The notes: generated from the letters alone by a model not told the origin. DNA of 64,000 bases from Sunxiuqinia indica (GCF_009847015.1 NZ_WVEM01000002.1:306040-370039); one strand, 5' to 3'; positions 52,542-62,391 are shown, numbered from the stretch's first letter. Program-made: numbers and translations.

Positions 52542-54185
52542 ATGAAAATTGCATTAGCACAGCTGAACTATCATATTGCTAATTTCGAAGATAATTCCAA
52601 TAAAATTATTGAGGCCATACGGAAAGCGGAGAAGCAGGAAGCGGAGCTGGTTATCTTTTCAGAACTGGCTGTAACGGGCTATTATCCGCACGACTTACTT
52701 GAGCGGAAAGAGTTTATCGAAAAAGCGGAACAAGCCATTGCAAAAATAGCCAAAGAATGCACTAAGGTTGCGGCATTGGTTGGAGGTCCAAGTATTAACC
52801 AAAGTGAACGAGGAAAGAAACTTTTCAATTCAGCATTTTTGCTGAAAGATGGAAAAATCGTTGCAACCCGACATAAATCGTTGCTCCCAACATACGATAT
52901 TTTTGATGAGTATCGCCATTTTGAGCCCAACCGCCAGTTCGATATTGTAGAGCTAAACGGCAAACGGCTGGCGATTACTATTTGTGAAGATTTATGGGAT
53001 GAACAGCCAACCCAGAATGAATTTGGAAAGGACAAGTTGTATACCCGCTCGCCTCTGGAGGAATTGAGCAAGCTGAATCCTGATCTTGTAATTAACCTCT
53101 CAGCATCTCCATTTTCATACAATCAGGAGAACTGGAGAAAAGATATCTTGGTGAAGAAAGCCATCAAATACCAACTTCCAATTATCTACTTAAATCAGGT
53201 TGGCGCGAACACTGAAGTCGTCTTTGATGGTGGTTCGATCTACTTGAAGGAAGACGGAACAATTCCGGTGGAGCTGGCATATTTCGAAGAAGATTTCCAT
53301 GTGGTTGACACCGAGAACCCTTCACCCAAACACCAACAAGAAAAAGACTATATTGCTAAAATTCATCAAGCCTTAATTCTTGGGATTCGAGACTATTTTC
53401 AGAAAATGGGCTTTAAAAAAGCAATTCTGGGTCTTTCCGGTGGAATTGACTCAGCCTTGGTTTGTGCTCTGGCTGTAGAGGCCTTGGGGAAAGAAAATGT
53501 ACGTGGCGTTTTAATGCCGTCGAAATATTCCTCTGACCATAGTGTGGCCGATGCTCTGCATCTTGCCGAAAATCTGGGCATTCAGTACGACACCATCGCC
53601 ATCCAAAATATGGTTGACGAATTTGAAAATCAATTAAGTCCGGTGTTTGGAGATTTGCCTCCTGGCGTTGCTGAAGAAAATATTCAGGCGAGAACCCGTG
53701 GAATACTTGTCATGGCTTTATCGAACAAGTTTGGAAACATCTTGCTGAATACAACGAATAAGAGTGAATGTGCTGTGGGCTACGGAACTCTTTATGGCGA
53801 TATGAATGGTGGTTTGGCAGTACTTGGTGATGTTTATAAAAACGATGCTTATAAACTGTCGAATTACATTAACCGGAATGGAGAAGTGATACCGTACAAC
53901 AGCATTCAAAAACCTCCTTCGGCAGAACTAAGACCAGATCAAAAAGACACCGATTCACTTCCTGACTACGACATTTTAGATCGGGTTTTGTTCAATTACA
54001 TTGAGCTGAATTTATCTCCCAAAGAAATTATTGAACAAGGTTTTGATAAAGAAATGGTTCTAAAAGTTACGCGAATGGTTAATCAAAATGAATACAAACG
54101 TTTTCAGTCCCCCCCGATTATAAGGGTTAGCTCAAAAGCTTTTGGATTTGGGCGAAAGATGCCCCTTGTTGCAAGGTACCATTAG
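52542..54185 (+). CDS. nadE: Glutamine-dependent NAD+ synthetase
   Basis: The product (547 residues from ATG 52542) has an N-terminal carbon-nitrogen hydrolase (amidase) domain with the triad E41 (FSELAVTGYYP), K112 (RHKSLLPTYDIFDEYR) and C148 (ITICEDLWD), and a C-terminal NAD synthetase domain with the PP-loop LGLSGGIDSALV near residue 295. Conserved NTTNKSECAVGYGTLYGDMNGGLAVLGDVYK follows, and a late KPPSAELRPDQKDTDSLPDYD. It converts nicotinic acid adenine dinucleotide to NAD+ using ammonia from glutamine, in the cytosol. Length is normal for the two-domain form of Bacteroidota. Confidence 0.96.
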   Translation: MKIALAQLNYHIANFEDNSNKIIEAIRKAEKQEAELVIFSELAVTGYYPHDLLERKEFIEKAEQAIAKIAKECTKVAALVGGPSINQSERGKKLFNSAFLLKDGKIVATRHKSLLPTYDIFDEYRHFEPNRQFDIVELNGKRLAITICEDLWDEQPTQNEFGKDKLYTRSPLEELSKLNPDLVINLSASPFSYNQENWRKDILVKKAIKYQLPIIYLNQVGANTEVVFDGGSIYLKEDGTIPVELAYFEEDFHVVDTENPSPKHQQEKDYIAKIHQALILGIRDYFQKMGFKKAILGLSGGIDSALVCALAVEALGKENVRGVLMPSKYSSDHSVADALHLAENLGIQYDTIAIQNMVDEFENQLSPVFGDLPPGVAEENIQARTRGILVMALSNKFGNILLNTTNKSECAVGYGTLYGDMNGGLAVLGDVYKNDAYKLSNYINRNGEVIPYNSIQKPPSAELRPDQKDTDSLPDYDILDRVLFNYIELNLSPKEIIEQGFDKEMVLKVTRMVNQNEYKRFQSPPIIRVSSKAFGFGRKMPLVARYH

Positions 54186-54297
54186 TTCAAAAAAGAAGGG
54201 TTGCGCCGAAATAATACTCTTTCACAGATTTATTTGTGAGCCAGCACTTTTTGACTAAAAAAGGATGTCAAAACGTTTTTTATTTGTTAAAATTGGT

Positions 54298-54305
54298 TAA
54301 CTTTG
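54298..54305 (+). promoter_or_regulatory. -7 box of the second Crp/Fnr gene
   Basis: TAACTTTG matches the TAnnTTTG consensus exactly, 30 bp before the ATG at 54335. A good -33 TTTG at the expected distance is not present. Confidence 0.4.
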
Positions 54306-54334
54306 ATGCTCTATAACATATAAAGTTGGAATGT

Positions 54335-55036
54335 ATGCTAAGCCACGAAATGGGGATTAAAGAAATGCTTGAAAACCCAAAATCGGTTTTCAGTTGTCTC
54401 ACTCCCGATGAGAAAGAACGACTACTCAAACACATAACCCTGACCAATTTTAAGAAGAATGAATTTATTTACAAAGAGGGAGATAAACCAACCGGTTTTT
54501 CTTTTTTGATTGAAGGGAAAATCAAAATTTTTAAAGAAGGTGTTGGTGGGCGCGAACAAATTATCAGAATGACGAAACCGTATGGTTTTATTGGTTATCG
54601 GGCATTACTTGCCGAAGAAATTCATATCGCTTCAGCGGTTGCCTTGGAAGATTCGCTAGCCTGTCATGTTGATAGTGATTTTTTCTTCAATTCGATGTTG
54701 AAAAATACAAGTGTTACCGCAAAACTGCTACGCAAACTTGCTCGTGAATTAGGATTTTCCAACTCCAGAACGGTTACACTAACTCAAAAACACATTAGAG
54801 GTCGGTTGGCCGAATCGCTGTTACTGCTAAAAGATAAATATGGCTTTGAGCATGATGGTGCAACATTAAAAGTATTCCTGTCGCGTGAGGATATTGCAAA
54901 TCTTTCAAACATGACAACATCCAACGCTATTCGGACACTTTCAACTTTTGCCGGCGAAAAGGTAATCGCCATTGACGGACGTAAAATCCGAATCTTAGAC
55001 GAGCAAAAATTAGAGCGAATCAGTAAATTAGGATAA
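54335..55036 (+). CDS. Crp/Fnr-family transcription regulator
   Basis: ATG 54335 is preferred over an upstream TTG; the product has 233 residues. It has an N-terminal cyclic-nucleotide-binding-like barrel (LKHITLTNFKKNEFIYKEGDKPTGFSFLIEGKIKIFKEGVGGREQIIRMTKPYGFIGYRALLAEEIHIASAVALED), a dimerisation helix (SVTAKLLRKLARELGFSNSRTVTLTQKHIRGRLAESLLLL) and a winged helix (SREDIANLSNMTTSNAIRTLSTFAGEKVIAIDGRKIRIL). It lacks FNR-type cysteines. It is a single gene followed by a hairpin terminator, and is convergent with murF-alr. Confidence 0.88.
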   Translation: MLSHEMGIKEMLENPKSVFSCLTPDEKERLLKHITLTNFKKNEFIYKEGDKPTGFSFLIEGKIKIFKEGVGGREQIIRMTKPYGFIGYRALLAEEIHIASAVALEDSLACHVDSDFFFNSMLKNTSVTAKLLRKLARELGFSNSRTVTLTQKHIRGRLAESLLLLKDKYGFEHDGATLKVFLSREDIANLSNMTTSNAIRTLSTFAGEKVIAIDGRKIRILDEQKLERISKLG

Positions 55037-55060
55037 AAAATATAGCTGAACAGCACAAGG

Positions 55061-55095
55061 GGAAATGAAATTTTGGGTTTTATTTCCTTTTTTTT
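55061..55095 (+). terminator. Terminator of the Crp/Fnr gene
   Basis: GGAAATGAAA and TTTTATTTCC form a 10-bp stem with one mismatch around TTTTGGG, followed by eight T. It abuts the stop of the convergent murF-alr gene. Confidence 0.8.
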
Positions 55096-57577
55096 ATTCC
55101 TGAGAATACACTCGCTTGACTCGCTGCGAAATCCCGGTCAGTATCTCATAGGGAATTGTTTCTGCCCATTCTGCCAAATCGGTTAAGTGAATATGCTCTC
55201 CCATTAGTTCCACTGAATCACCAACTTGCGCATTTGCTTCGCTAACATCAATCATGGTCATGTCCATGCACACATTGCCAATAACTGGTGCTTTCGTTCC
55301 GTTAATCCACATCTTTCCCACGCCATTGCTGAAATGTCGTAAAAAGCCATCGGCATACCCAACGGGCACGATGGCGATTGTCATTGCTTTATCTGCCTTT
55401 CCCTTTCGTCCATAACCGATTGTGTCGCCCACATTAACCGTTTTAATTTGCGAGATGACGCTGGTCCATCGGGCAATTGGGCGCACAGGCGTATTGCTGG
55501 TTGCCGCAACACCATAAAGTCCGATCCCTAAACGAACCATGTCGAGTTGAAATTCGGGAAAACGTTCAATTCCGGCTGAATTTAAGATATGTCGAATGAC
55601 CTTATTTTTCTGAAAGCTCACCACGATATCTGAGATCTCGATAAACTGTTGATATTGCTTACGGGTGTATTCGTCGTGCTGAGCCTCGTCGGAACCGGCT
55701 AAATGTGTAAATACCGATTGAATGCGCAATACTTCTTCGTGATTGATTTGTTGGGAAATGTGTTTCAACTCATTGACCTCTGAAAATCCCAACCGATTCA
55801 TCCCGGTTTCAATTTTGATGTGGATCGGATAATACGAAACGGCAGAACTTTTTGCCACGGCATTAAACTGCCGAAACAGCTCCGCGGAATAAACGTTTGG
55901 TTCCAGTCGATATTCAATCATCGCCTCAAAACTATGCCCCTCCGGATTCATCACAACGATTGGCGTTTCGATTCCTGCTTGTCGTAATTCAATGCCTTCA
56001 TCAGCTACGGCAACAGCTAAATAGTCAATCTTCTGAAACTCCAGCGCTCTCGCAATTTCCACGGTGCCGCTTCCGTACGAAAATGCTTTCACCATGGCCA
56101 TTATTTTGGTCTGTGGTTTTACTTTTTCTTTGAAAATGTTCAGGTTTTCAACTAAGCTATTTAAATTGACTTCCAACTGTGTTTGGTGATATTTCTTTTG
56201 AAGTAGCAAGGCGATTTCTTCAAAGCGGAACTCCCGGGCACCTTTTATTAATATGGCTTCATCTTTAAAATTGTGCGATTTCCAATTCTGAACAAAATCT
56301 AATGTTGAAGGATAAAATTCGGTCGTCATTTCAAAAACAGTTCCGTGTTCCGCTATGTTTTGGCCAATCCCAATTAGTCGATTCACTTTGTTCAATTTTA
56401 ACAAGCGGCTTACCTCAGCGTACAATTGGCGGGCCGGAAAGCCCGACTGCCTGATGTCTGAGAGAATCACTGTTTTTTGCTGCCTGCTGGAGCTGGTTTG
56501 TTGATTCAGAAACTGTAAAGCTATTTCCAGAGAATTGATATCGGAATTATAGTAATCGTTAACAAGCAGGCAATCATTAATTCCTTGCTTCAACTCTAAA
56601 CGCATGGCAACCGGCTGCAGGCTTGAAAGCTGACTCAGTAGACGCTCCTTCAGCCAGCCTTTAGCCGCTATGAAAGCTAAACAGTGGCAAACATTCTCCA
56701 ACGACGCATCATCGGTAAAAGGAATTTCGGTTTCGTACGATTTTTCAAGCCAGGAAAAATAAAGAGTAGACTTCTGCAAACTCTTTTCAATTCGAATAAG
56801 CAAATCGGCTTTTAATTCGCCGGTAGACCAAGAAAAGAGTTTTGTGTGCTCGTTTTTGAATTTGTTGTTTATAACTTGATCAATTAATGCTGAGTCTTTT
56901 CGATAAACTAACAATTCGGCACCTTCGAAAAGCTTTAACTTTTCAGTAAGCTTTTCTTCCAGCGTTTTAAAATTTTCCTGATGGGCGTCTCCAATAGTTG
57001 TAATTATTCCAAATTCAGGATGAATAAGGTCAGCTAATTTTATCATTTCCGCAGGCTTGGAAATTCCAGCTTCAATAATTCCCAGATCGGCATCGCGGTT
57101 CATGTTCCAAAGCGAAAGCGGAACCCCAACTTGTGAATTGTAGCTTTTAGGACTACGAACAATTCGAAACTGACTTTGCAATAAATCAAACAGCCACTCT
57201 TTTACAATTGTCTTTCCATTACTTCCGGTGATTGCCAAAACCGGGAAGTCAAATTCATTGCGCACGTGTGCTGCCAGTTGCTGCAATGCCGTCAGCGTAT
57301 TTTTTACGACTATAAGATTTGCATGCTCAGACTGATTCGGCTGAGTTGGCAATTGCGACACCACAAAGTTGCGAACCCCTTTTTTGTACAACCCTTCAAT
57401 GTATCGATGTCCATCGTGGCGCTCTCCCTTTAACGCAAAAAACAAACAGGAATCCGGGTCTACGATGGTCCGGCTATCAATGGAAATATTGGAGATCGGT
57501 TTTGCATCACCGTTTACGGCAGTCTGCAGGCTACCACCAATAATATCAGCTAGCTTGTTAATGGAATAGTTTATCAT
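55094..57577 (-). CDS. Bifunctional MurF ligase / alanine racemase
   Basis: The 827-residue product joins two cell-wall enzymes. Residues 1 to about 455 are MurF-like (UDP-MurNAc-tripeptide:D-Ala-D-Ala ligase): N-terminal domain with [29 protein letters not shown]-loop TGSNGKT (117-123), and [18 protein letters not shown]. Residues about 460-827 are a PLP-dependent alanine racemase with K497 in [12 protein letters not shown] binding the cofactor, VYGVAATSN-type barrel motifs and [26 protein letters not shown]...[12 protein letters not shown]. The fusion makes D-Ala and uses the dipeptide downstream; it is a known architecture of Bacteroidota. Its start overlaps the stop of the thymidine kinase gene by four bases, so the two are co-translated. 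Confidence 0.95.
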   Translation of the reverse strand: MINYSINKLADIIGGSLQTAVNGDAKPISNISIDSRTIVDPDSCLFFALKGERHDGHRYIEGLYKKGVRNFVVSQLPTQPNQSEHANLIVVKNTLTALQQLAAHVRNEFDFPVLAITGSNGKTIVKEWLFDLLQSQFRIVRSPKSYNSQVGVPLSLWNMNRDADLGIIEAGISKPAEMIKLADLIHPEFGIITTIGDAHQENFKTLEEKLTEKLKLFEGAELLVYRKDSALIDQVINNKFKNEHTKLFSWSTGELKADLLIRIEKSLQKSTLYFSWLEKSYETEIPFTDDASLENVCHCLAFIAAKGWLKERLLSQLSSLQPVAMRLELKQGINDCLLVNDYYNSDINSLEIALQFLNQQTSSSRQQKTVILSDIRQSGFPARQLYAEVSRLLKLNKVNRLIGIGQNIAEHGTVFEMTTEFYPSTLDFVQNWKSHNFKDEAILIKGAREFRFEEIALLLQKKYHQTQLEVNLNSLVENLNIFKEKVKPQTKIMAMVKAFSYGSGTVEIARALEFQKIDYLAVAVADEGIELRQAGIETPIVVMNPEGHSFEAMIEYRLEPNVYSAELFRQFNAVAKSSAVSYYPIHIKIETGMNRLGFSEVNELKHISQQINHEEVLRIQSVFTHLAGSDEAQHDEYTRKQYQQFIEISDIVVSFQKNKVIRHILNSAGIERFPEFQLDMVRLGIGLYGVAATSNTPVRPIARWTSVISQIKTVNVGDTIGYGRKGKADKAMTIAIVPVGYADGFLRHFSNGVGKMWINGTKAPVIGNVCMDMTMIDVSEANAQVGDSVELMGEHIHLTDLAEWAETIPYEILTGISQRVKRVYSQE

Positions 57578-58152
57578 GTGTTCTTCGCCTTATTGTAGCA
57601 AACCCTGCAAAGTGGTTCATATTCTTCCTTCTCTCCAAGCATCACTTGCTTGTTGTTCGACACCAACCGATGCGAAAACTGGGCAACACTTCCGCAATAA
57701 ACACAAATAGCATGCACTTTAGAAACGTAATTGGCAATAGCCATCAAATCCGGCATTGGCCCAAAAGGCTTTCCTGTAAAGTCCATATCCAGTCCGGCAA
57801 CGATCACACGAATGCCCATGTCGGCCAACTTCTGACAAACTTCAACAAGCCCTTTGTCAAAAAACTGGGCTTCATCAATGGCCACAACATCAACATTGCC
57901 GGCTAATAAAAGGATATTTGCTGAGTTTTCAACCGGAGAACTGGGAATGGAGTTTTCGTCATGGGACACCACTTCCGCGATCGAATAACGCGTATCAACC
58001 ACCGGTTTAAAAATTTCCACTTTTTGCTTAGCAAATTGTGCCCTTTTTAAACGCCGGATTAATTCTTCTGTTTTGCCCGAAAACATTGATCCGGCAATAA
58101 CTTCGATTGTTCCACCGTTTTTATGATGACTGACATCCCTTTCAAGAAACAT
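57574..58152 (-). CDS. tdk: Thymidine kinase
   Basis: The 192-residue product has the P-loop GSMFSGKT (residues 21-28), the lasso-preceding [42 protein letters not shown], and four zinc cysteines in CVYCGS and CRVCYN. It is a type II (TK1-like) thymidine kinase that salvages thymidine to dTMP in the cytosol. Length is usual. It overlaps murF-alr by four bases downstream and is transcribed divergently from the gene at 58230. Confidence 0.96.
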   Translation of the reverse strand: MFLERDVSHHKNGGTIEVIAGSMFSGKTEELIRRLKRAQFAKQKVEIFKPVVDTRYSIAEVVSHDENSIPSSPVENSANILLLAGNVDVVAIDEAQFFDKGLVEVCQKLADMGIRVIVAGLDMDFTGKPFGPMPDLMAIANYVSKVHAICVYCGSVAQFSHRLVSNNKQVMLGEKEEYEPLCRVCYNKAKNT

Positions 58153-58178
58153 TTACCTTTATTAATTTTGGATTTTAC

Positions 58179-58194
58179 TACTTTTACAAAAGTA
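58179..58194. promoter_or_regulatory. Palindromic -7 element between tdk and the divergent gene
   Basis: TACTTTT-AC-AAAAGTA is a perfect 16-bp palindrome. On the - strand it reads TACTTTTG, an exact TAnnTTTG box 35 bp before tdk; on the + strand TACTTTTA is one base off, about 36 bp before ATG 58230. A shared divergent promoter is likely. Confidence 0.42.
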
Positions 58195-58229
58195 ACGAAA
58201 ATGTCGGGTAATCTAGTTTTGGAATGATT

Positions 58230-59033
58230 ATGGAAAAACACAAATTGATACAACTTATTTTAAAAGATTTGGAAGAATTGAATGAGATAACTGCTTCATT
58301 GCATCAATCTCAGGATATTTCGAAGTTTGAATTAAATATTGCATTAAGTAAATCGAAATTGGTTTCGCAGGAGTTTGAATTCCTAAAGGAAATTAGCGAA
58401 ACACCGAATAACACGCCGGTGCCGGAGAGAGCGGAAACAACGATCACAACGCCTATTCTTCCATCAGAAAAAATTGAAGAAAAAGTAAAAGACGAATTGA
58501 GCAAGCCGGAGGTAAATGAGATAAAACCTGAGAATACGCCAAATAACACCAATATTAAACCAGAGCCGAAGCAAGCTCCTGAAAAGAAAATAGCAGAAAC
58601 TCCGGCGGCTCCTATCGAAAAAACTAGTCAGGAACAGACGCCCGAACCAACTACAGGGAGTTGTTCGAACGAAAAAGTAGAAAAAGAAGAAAACATCGAA
58701 GAAGATTCAGCTAAGCTCAAAACGTTAGGGGAAAATTTTGTCAAAGGAAAATCGCTGAACGATTTGATTTTAGCTTCGAACTCACTCGATAAAAGACTGG
58801 CAAGTTCTCCCATCGAAAAGCTGGAGACAGCGATTGGGTTGAACGACCGCTTTCAGTACACTCGCGAGCTTTTCGACAACGATCCTGCTCTTTTTCATCG
58901 CACCATTCGGAGTATTGATCAATCCAACAATCTTGATGACGCGGTGTCTTATTTGAATTCAAACTTCAAATGGAAAAAAACAGATACCAGCATTCAGTTT
59001 GCACAACTGGTAAAACGCCGCTTTACAAATTAA
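58230..59033 (+). CDS. Conserved hypothetical protein with Pro/Glu-rich linker
   Basis: The product (267 residues from ATG 58230; an ATG six bases upstream is equally possible) has three parts: an N-terminal helical segment (KHKLIQLILKDLEELNEITASLHQ), a long disordered Pro/Glu/Lys-rich linker (about residues 65-160, PVPERAETTITTP ... QEQTPEPTTG), and a C-terminal helical domain (KSLNDLILASNSLDKRLASSPIEKLETAIGLNDRFQYTRELFDNDPALFHRTIRSIDQ). The C-terminal domain reads as conserved, but I know no function. It is followed one base later by rsmI and so is in its operon. Confidence 0.8.
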   Translation: MEKHKLIQLILKDLEELNEITASLHQSQDISKFELNIALSKSKLVSQEFEFLKEISETPNNTPVPERAETTITTPILPSEKIEEKVKDELSKPEVNEIKPENTPNNTNIKPEPKQAPEKKIAETPAAPIEKTSQEQTPEPTTGSCSNEKVEKEENIEEDSAKLKTLGENFVKGKSLNDLILASNSLDKRLASSPIEKLETAIGLNDRFQYTRELFDNDPALFHRTIRSIDQSNNLDDAVSYLNSNFKWKKTDTSIQFAQLVKRRFTN

Positions 59034-59034
59034 C

Positions 59035-59706
59035 ATGGGGAAACTATACATTGTACCAACGCCAATTGGAAATTTGGATGACATCACGCTTCGTGCCATT
59101 AAAGTGTTAAAAGAAGTTGATTTGATATTGGCCGAAGATACACGGACATCTTCCAAATTGCTGCATCATTTTGAGATTCAGAAAAAAGTCTTTTCGCACC
59201 ACAAGTTCAACGAGCATAAAACGGTTGAAAGCCTGGCGCAACGAATGGCATCGGGCGAAAACCTGGCTTTAATTTCGGATGCCGGAACGCCGGCAATTAG
59301 CGATCCCGGCTATCTACTGGTAAAAGCTTGCATCGAAAACGACGTGGAAGTTGAATGCTTGCCCGGAGCTACGGCACTTATTCCTGCTCTGGTAAATTCC
59401 GGACTACCGAACGATCGGTTTTGTTTTGAAGGCTTTTTACCACCTAAAAAGGGACGGCAAAAAAAGCTGAAACAGTTAGCCGACGAGGAGCGCACCATGG
59501 TTTTTTACGAATCGCCCTACCGGCTGGTCAAAAGTCTGGAGCAATTTGCCGAGTTTTTTGGAGCCGACAGAATGGCCTCTGTCTCCAGAGAGTTGACTAA
59601 GCTTTTCGAAGAAACGAAGCGGGGTACCGTTGCCGAACTGGCTAATTATTTTAAAGCCAAAACAGTAAAAGGCGAAATTGTTATTGTTGTTGAAGGGAAA
59701 AAGTAG
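59035..59706 (+). CDS. rsmI: 16S rRNA (cytidine-1402-2'-O)-methyltransferase
   Basis: The 223-residue product has the SAM-dependent tetrapyrrole-methylase-type fold of RsmI: YIVPTPIGNLDDITLRAIKVLKEVDLILAEDTRTSSKLLHHF at the N-terminus, ENLALISDAGTPAISDPGYLLV, CLPGATALIPALVNSGLP and GFLPPKKGRQKKLKQL. It adds the 2'-O-methyl of m4Cm1402 near the ribosomal P site. It starts one base after the preceding stop and is followed 21 bp later by the YjjG-type gene. At 223 residues it lacks the C-terminal extension of the E. coli protein, as is normal in this phylum. Confidence 0.95.
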   Translation: MGKLYIVPTPIGNLDDITLRAIKVLKEVDLILAEDTRTSSKLLHHFEIQKKVFSHHKFNEHKTVESLAQRMASGENLALISDAGTPAISDPGYLLVKACIENDVEVECLPGATALIPALVNSGLPNDRFCFEGFLPPKKGRQKKLKQLADEERTMVFYESPYRLVKSLEQFAEFFGADRMASVSRELTKLFEETKRGTVAELANYFKAKTVKGEIVIVVEGKK

Positions 59707-59727
59707 AATTGGCAGACTGCAACAACC

Positions 59728-60480
59728 ATGAAGAAATACGAGCAGCTTTTTTTTGATCTGGATCACACGCTTTGGGATTTTGACGCAAACTCGAAGCTAG
59801 CCTTAAAACAAACGTTTGATGAACTTGCTCTAAATGATCAGATTAAAGACTTTGAAGCCTTTTTCAGCTATTATCAAGGAGTCAATCACCAACTATGGGA
59901 AGCCTACAGAAATAAGGAAATTCGGAAACCAGATCTGATCAAAAAACGCTTCGAAGATACCTTATCTCATTTTAATGTTGAAGGGATTGACCCGGTCGAA
60001 ATGAATGAGCAGTACCTCGAGCTGATGCCATTGCAAACAAAGCTATTTCCGGGAGTGGTTGAAACACTCCATTATCTGAAAGAGCGACGCTACCAAATGC
60101 ACATTATTACAAACGGGTTTACCGAAGTCCAACATCGTAAAATTTCAACAAGCGGACTTGATGTTTTCTTTGATCGAGTCTTTACTTCAGAAGCTGTTCA
60201 AATTCCTAAACCTGACAAGCGCATCTTTCTGCATGCCCTAAAGTGTTGTAATTCAAAAAAGAAGACGAGCATCATGATCGGTGACTCTTGGGAGACAGAC
60301 ATACTTGGAGCCAAAGGGGCTGGCATTAGTCAGGTGTATGTTTCTGAAAATATGAATATTTCTGATGTACCTCTGGTTGACATGGGGGTGGGTGATGATT
60401 TATTTACCATATCGGCTGACCGCGCCCATCTGAAGACCTACTGTGTTAAGAAAGTCGAAAACCTAACAAAACTATTCTAA
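59728..60480 (+). CDS. yjjG: YjjG-family HAD nucleotidase
   Basis: The 250-residue product has HAD motif I FFDLDHTLWDF (D10, D12), a helical cap (residues about 20-95), motif II HIITNGFTEVQHRKI, motif III lysine in IPKPDKRIF, and motif IV MIGDSWETDILGAKGAGI. YjjG-type enzymes dephosphorylate non-canonical pyrimidine nucleotides such as 5-fluoro-dUMP. The last ~25 residues (AHLKTYCVKKVENLTKLF) extend the core slightly. It is the third gene of the 58230-60480 operon. Confidence 0.88.
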   Translation: MKKYEQLFFDLDHTLWDFDANSKLALKQTFDELALNDQIKDFEAFFSYYQGVNHQLWEAYRNKEIRKPDLIKKRFEDTLSHFNVEGIDPVEMNEQYLELMPLQTKLFPGVVETLHYLKERRYQMHIITNGFTEVQHRKISTSGLDVFFDRVFTSEAVQIPKPDKRIFLHALKCCNSKKKTSIMIGDSWETDILGAKGAGISQVYVSENMNISDVPLVDMGVGDDLFTISADRAHLKTYCVKKVENLTKLF

Positions 60481-60994
60481 TTATAAATAATCAGAGATTT
60501 GGACAGGCGTCCGTAACCACTGTTTGAAAAAAGCGATTTGGGTTGAGGTTTTTTTCGGCAAAGAGTCACATCTAACGAGGAGGGCAATTCCCTTTTGAAT
60601 AATCTTGTCGTAGAGATATTCAAGAACATAGTAGCTTTTAGATTTCGGTATATTCGAATGCAGCACTTTCAATGTTATTTAACAATACACAGTTAAACAA
60701 TATAGGTCGACGAATGTTAAAAAAAGGTGGAATATAAATGGGTAAAGGAAAGATAGAGATGAGCGAAGAACTCACATCGTTGATTAATTACACATACGCT
60801 TTTTCGGAAAATGGTCTTTCCTTGTAGTTGTGATAAATCATTTTTGCTGCTCAAAAACGGGTGACTTATTTAACGGTTGAGGCAGATTTGGGTGTTTCAG
60901 GAAATTGAATAACGCATTTTTTTTGCTCTAATTGATAAAATATACTCCCGGGTTAAATTAGGGATTTAATATATGTTTTTATGTCAAAACACAG
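60481..60994. other. Gene-free gap of about 500 bp
   Basis: No convincing gene, repeat or terminator. The stretch 60690-60990 is A/T-rich. A - strand frame at 60481-60672 has no ATG and directly abuts the yjjG stop, so I do not accept it. Confidence 0.5.
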
Positions 60995-61009
60995 TTGTAA
61001 AATTTACAA
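60995..61009. promoter_or_regulatory. Palindrome upstream of the superoxide dismutase gene
   Basis: TTGTAAA-A-TTTACAA is a perfect 15-bp inverted repeat ending 20 bp before the ATG at 61030. Size and base composition resemble Fur/PerR-type boxes, which would suit an oxidative-stress gene; the regulator is not in the window. Confidence 0.45.
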
Positions 61010-61029
61010 TTAACTATAAAATACAAATT

Positions 61030-61626
61030 ATGAAACATAGAAAGTTGTTAGTGCTTAATTTGCTGATTGCAGCAGGAATATTATTTGCAACTCAGTCGTG
61101 CACCAATGCACAAAAGCAAAATCACGAGAATGAATCGTCCATGAATGCCGAAAAGAGCGTTGTGGAATCTGACGTGTCGGTAAACAAAGCAGTTTGTGTT
61201 CTGCATCCTACTGAAGGAAACGATGTACACGGTATTGTAACATTTACCAGAAGCGGTTCAGATATAAAAATAGTTTTTCATGGCGAAGGCTTTACACCAG
61301 GGAAGCATGGTTTCCACATTCACCAATACGGAGATTGTTCGGCATCTGATGGAACTTCCTCTGGAGGACATTTTAATCCTGAAAATACAAAACATGGTTC
61401 AGCTTCTGATGACGAGCGTCATGTAGGCGATTTTGGGAATGTTGAAGCTGATGAAGATGGTACGATTCATTTTGAAATGACAGATTCAATGATAAGCTTT
61501 AGTGGCAAGCACTCCATCATTGGCCGCGGAATTATCGTCCATGCCGGTGAAGACGATTTAACGTCGCAGCCTACCGGAGCAGCCGGAGCTAGAGTTGCCT
61601 GCGGTGTAATAGGCATTGCCGAGTAA
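61030..61626 (+). CDS. sodC: Cu/Zn superoxide dismutase lipoprotein
   Basis: ATG 61030 gives a 198-residue product with a lipobox (ILFATQSC); an upstream ATG at 60973 would bury it. The mature protein has a ~40-residue linker and then the SodC fold with its metal ligands: HGFHIHQYGDC (two Cu histidines, disulfide cysteine), GGHFNPENTKHG, ERHVGDFGNVEADEDG (Zn ligands), IVHAGEDD (fourth Cu His) and GAAGARVACGVIG (second cysteine and the active-site arginine). It dismutates superoxide in the periplasm, attached to a membrane. It is monocistronic, with a palindrome just upstream and a strong terminator downstream. Confidence 0.95.
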   Translation: MKHRKLLVLNLLIAAGILFATQSCTNAQKQNHENESSMNAEKSVVESDVSVNKAVCVLHPTEGNDVHGIVTFTRSGSDIKIVFHGEGFTPGKHGFHIHQYGDCSASDGTSSGGHFNPENTKHGSASDDERHVGDFGNVEADEDGTIHFEMTDSMISFSGKHSIIGRGIIVHAGEDDLTSQPTGAAGARVACGVIGIAE

Positions 61627-61718
61627 TATTTTTAGATGAAACGACCAAGAGAAGTATTTTTACATATACGAGAATGATTATAAATGGGAGTTTCATCGGA
61701 GACATAAAAATAATTGTA

Positions 61719-61775
61719 AAACAAAAAGAGCCGTTGACAGGGAATTTTCCCTTGCTACGGCTCTTCCTTTTGTTT
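61719..61775. terminator. Bidirectional terminator between sodC and the YceI gene
   Basis: Nested arms AAGAGCCGT/ACGGCTCTT and AGGGAA/TTCCCT, with outer AAACAAAA/TTTTGTTT, give A/T runs on both sides. It serves the two convergent genes. Confidence 0.88.
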
Positions 61776-61800
61776 ACTAACTGATTGACTTCCTATCTTG

Positions 61801-62391
61801 TTATTCTTTTGCTTTATTTAGTTCAATATCACAAACAATGTCAATTTTCTTACCCACTACCAGTCCACTAGTAAATGTTTTATTCCAGTCTACATTGTAG
61901 TCAAAACGGTCAATGGTTCCGGTTATTTTAAATCCGGCGCGTACAGCCCCCATCGCTTCTACCGTTCCATTGTGTTTAACATGAAGCACTTCTTTTTTGG
62001 AAACGCCGCGGATGGTTAATACACCTTCAAGGTTATATTCTCCTTTTGTGGCGGTTTCTTCCAGTTCTCCCGTAAATGTTATTTCAGGATATTCTGTCAC
62101 ACTTAAAAAATCATCAGAGCGCAGGTGCTCGTCTCTTTTAGAATTGTCGGTATCAATACTTTTCGCATCAATAGTCACCTTGACGTTGGCTCCGCCAAAA
62201 TCTTTACCGTCAGCAGAAACTTCCACATCGTAATCGGTAAACTTACCATCTACCTCAGAAATTGCCATGTGAGTTGCGGAAAATTTAACTTTTGTGTGGG
62301 CTTTGTCGGCTACCCATTTTGTTTCTTGTGCCACGAGGTTGATTGCATGCAAATTGAATACAAATAAAAAAATGTACGCTAGTGTTTTCAT
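61801..62391 (-). CDS. Secreted YceI-family protein
   Basis: The 196-residue product has a signal peptide (IFLFVFNLHAINLVAQ). The mature part is a complete YceI lipocalin-like barrel: TKWVADKAHTKVKFSATHMAISEVDGKFTDYDVEV, AKSIDTDNSKRDEHLRSDDFLSVTEYPEITFTG, NLEGVLTIRGVSKKEVLHVKHNG and VRAGFKITGTIDRFDYNVDWNKTFTSGLVVGKKIDIVCDIEL. The 'ID..H..v.F...H' start and 'R..Hl.s.dFfd...yP..tF' block are family hallmarks. YceI proteins bind long polyprenoid or amide ligands in the periplasm. It is the single gene between the sodC terminator and ppsA. Confidence 0.93.
   Translation of the reverse strand: MKTLAYIFLFVFNLHAINLVAQETKWVADKAHTKVKFSATHMAISEVDGKFTDYDVEVSADGKDFGGANVKVTIDAKSIDTDNSKRDEHLRSDDFLSVTEYPEITFTGELEETATKGEYNLEGVLTIRGVSKKEVLHVKHNGTVEAMGAVRAGFKITGTIDRFDYNVDWNKTFTSGLVVGKKIDIVCDIELNKAKE

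Noticed and set aside
55094-57577. MurF-Alr fusion as a novelty
   Set aside because: The fusion is a known architecture of Bacteroidota and is used here only as a taxonomic marker.
60481-60672. 63-codon frame on the - strand
   Set aside because: It has only a TTG start, no upstream signal, directly abuts the yjjG stop, and resembles nothing I know.
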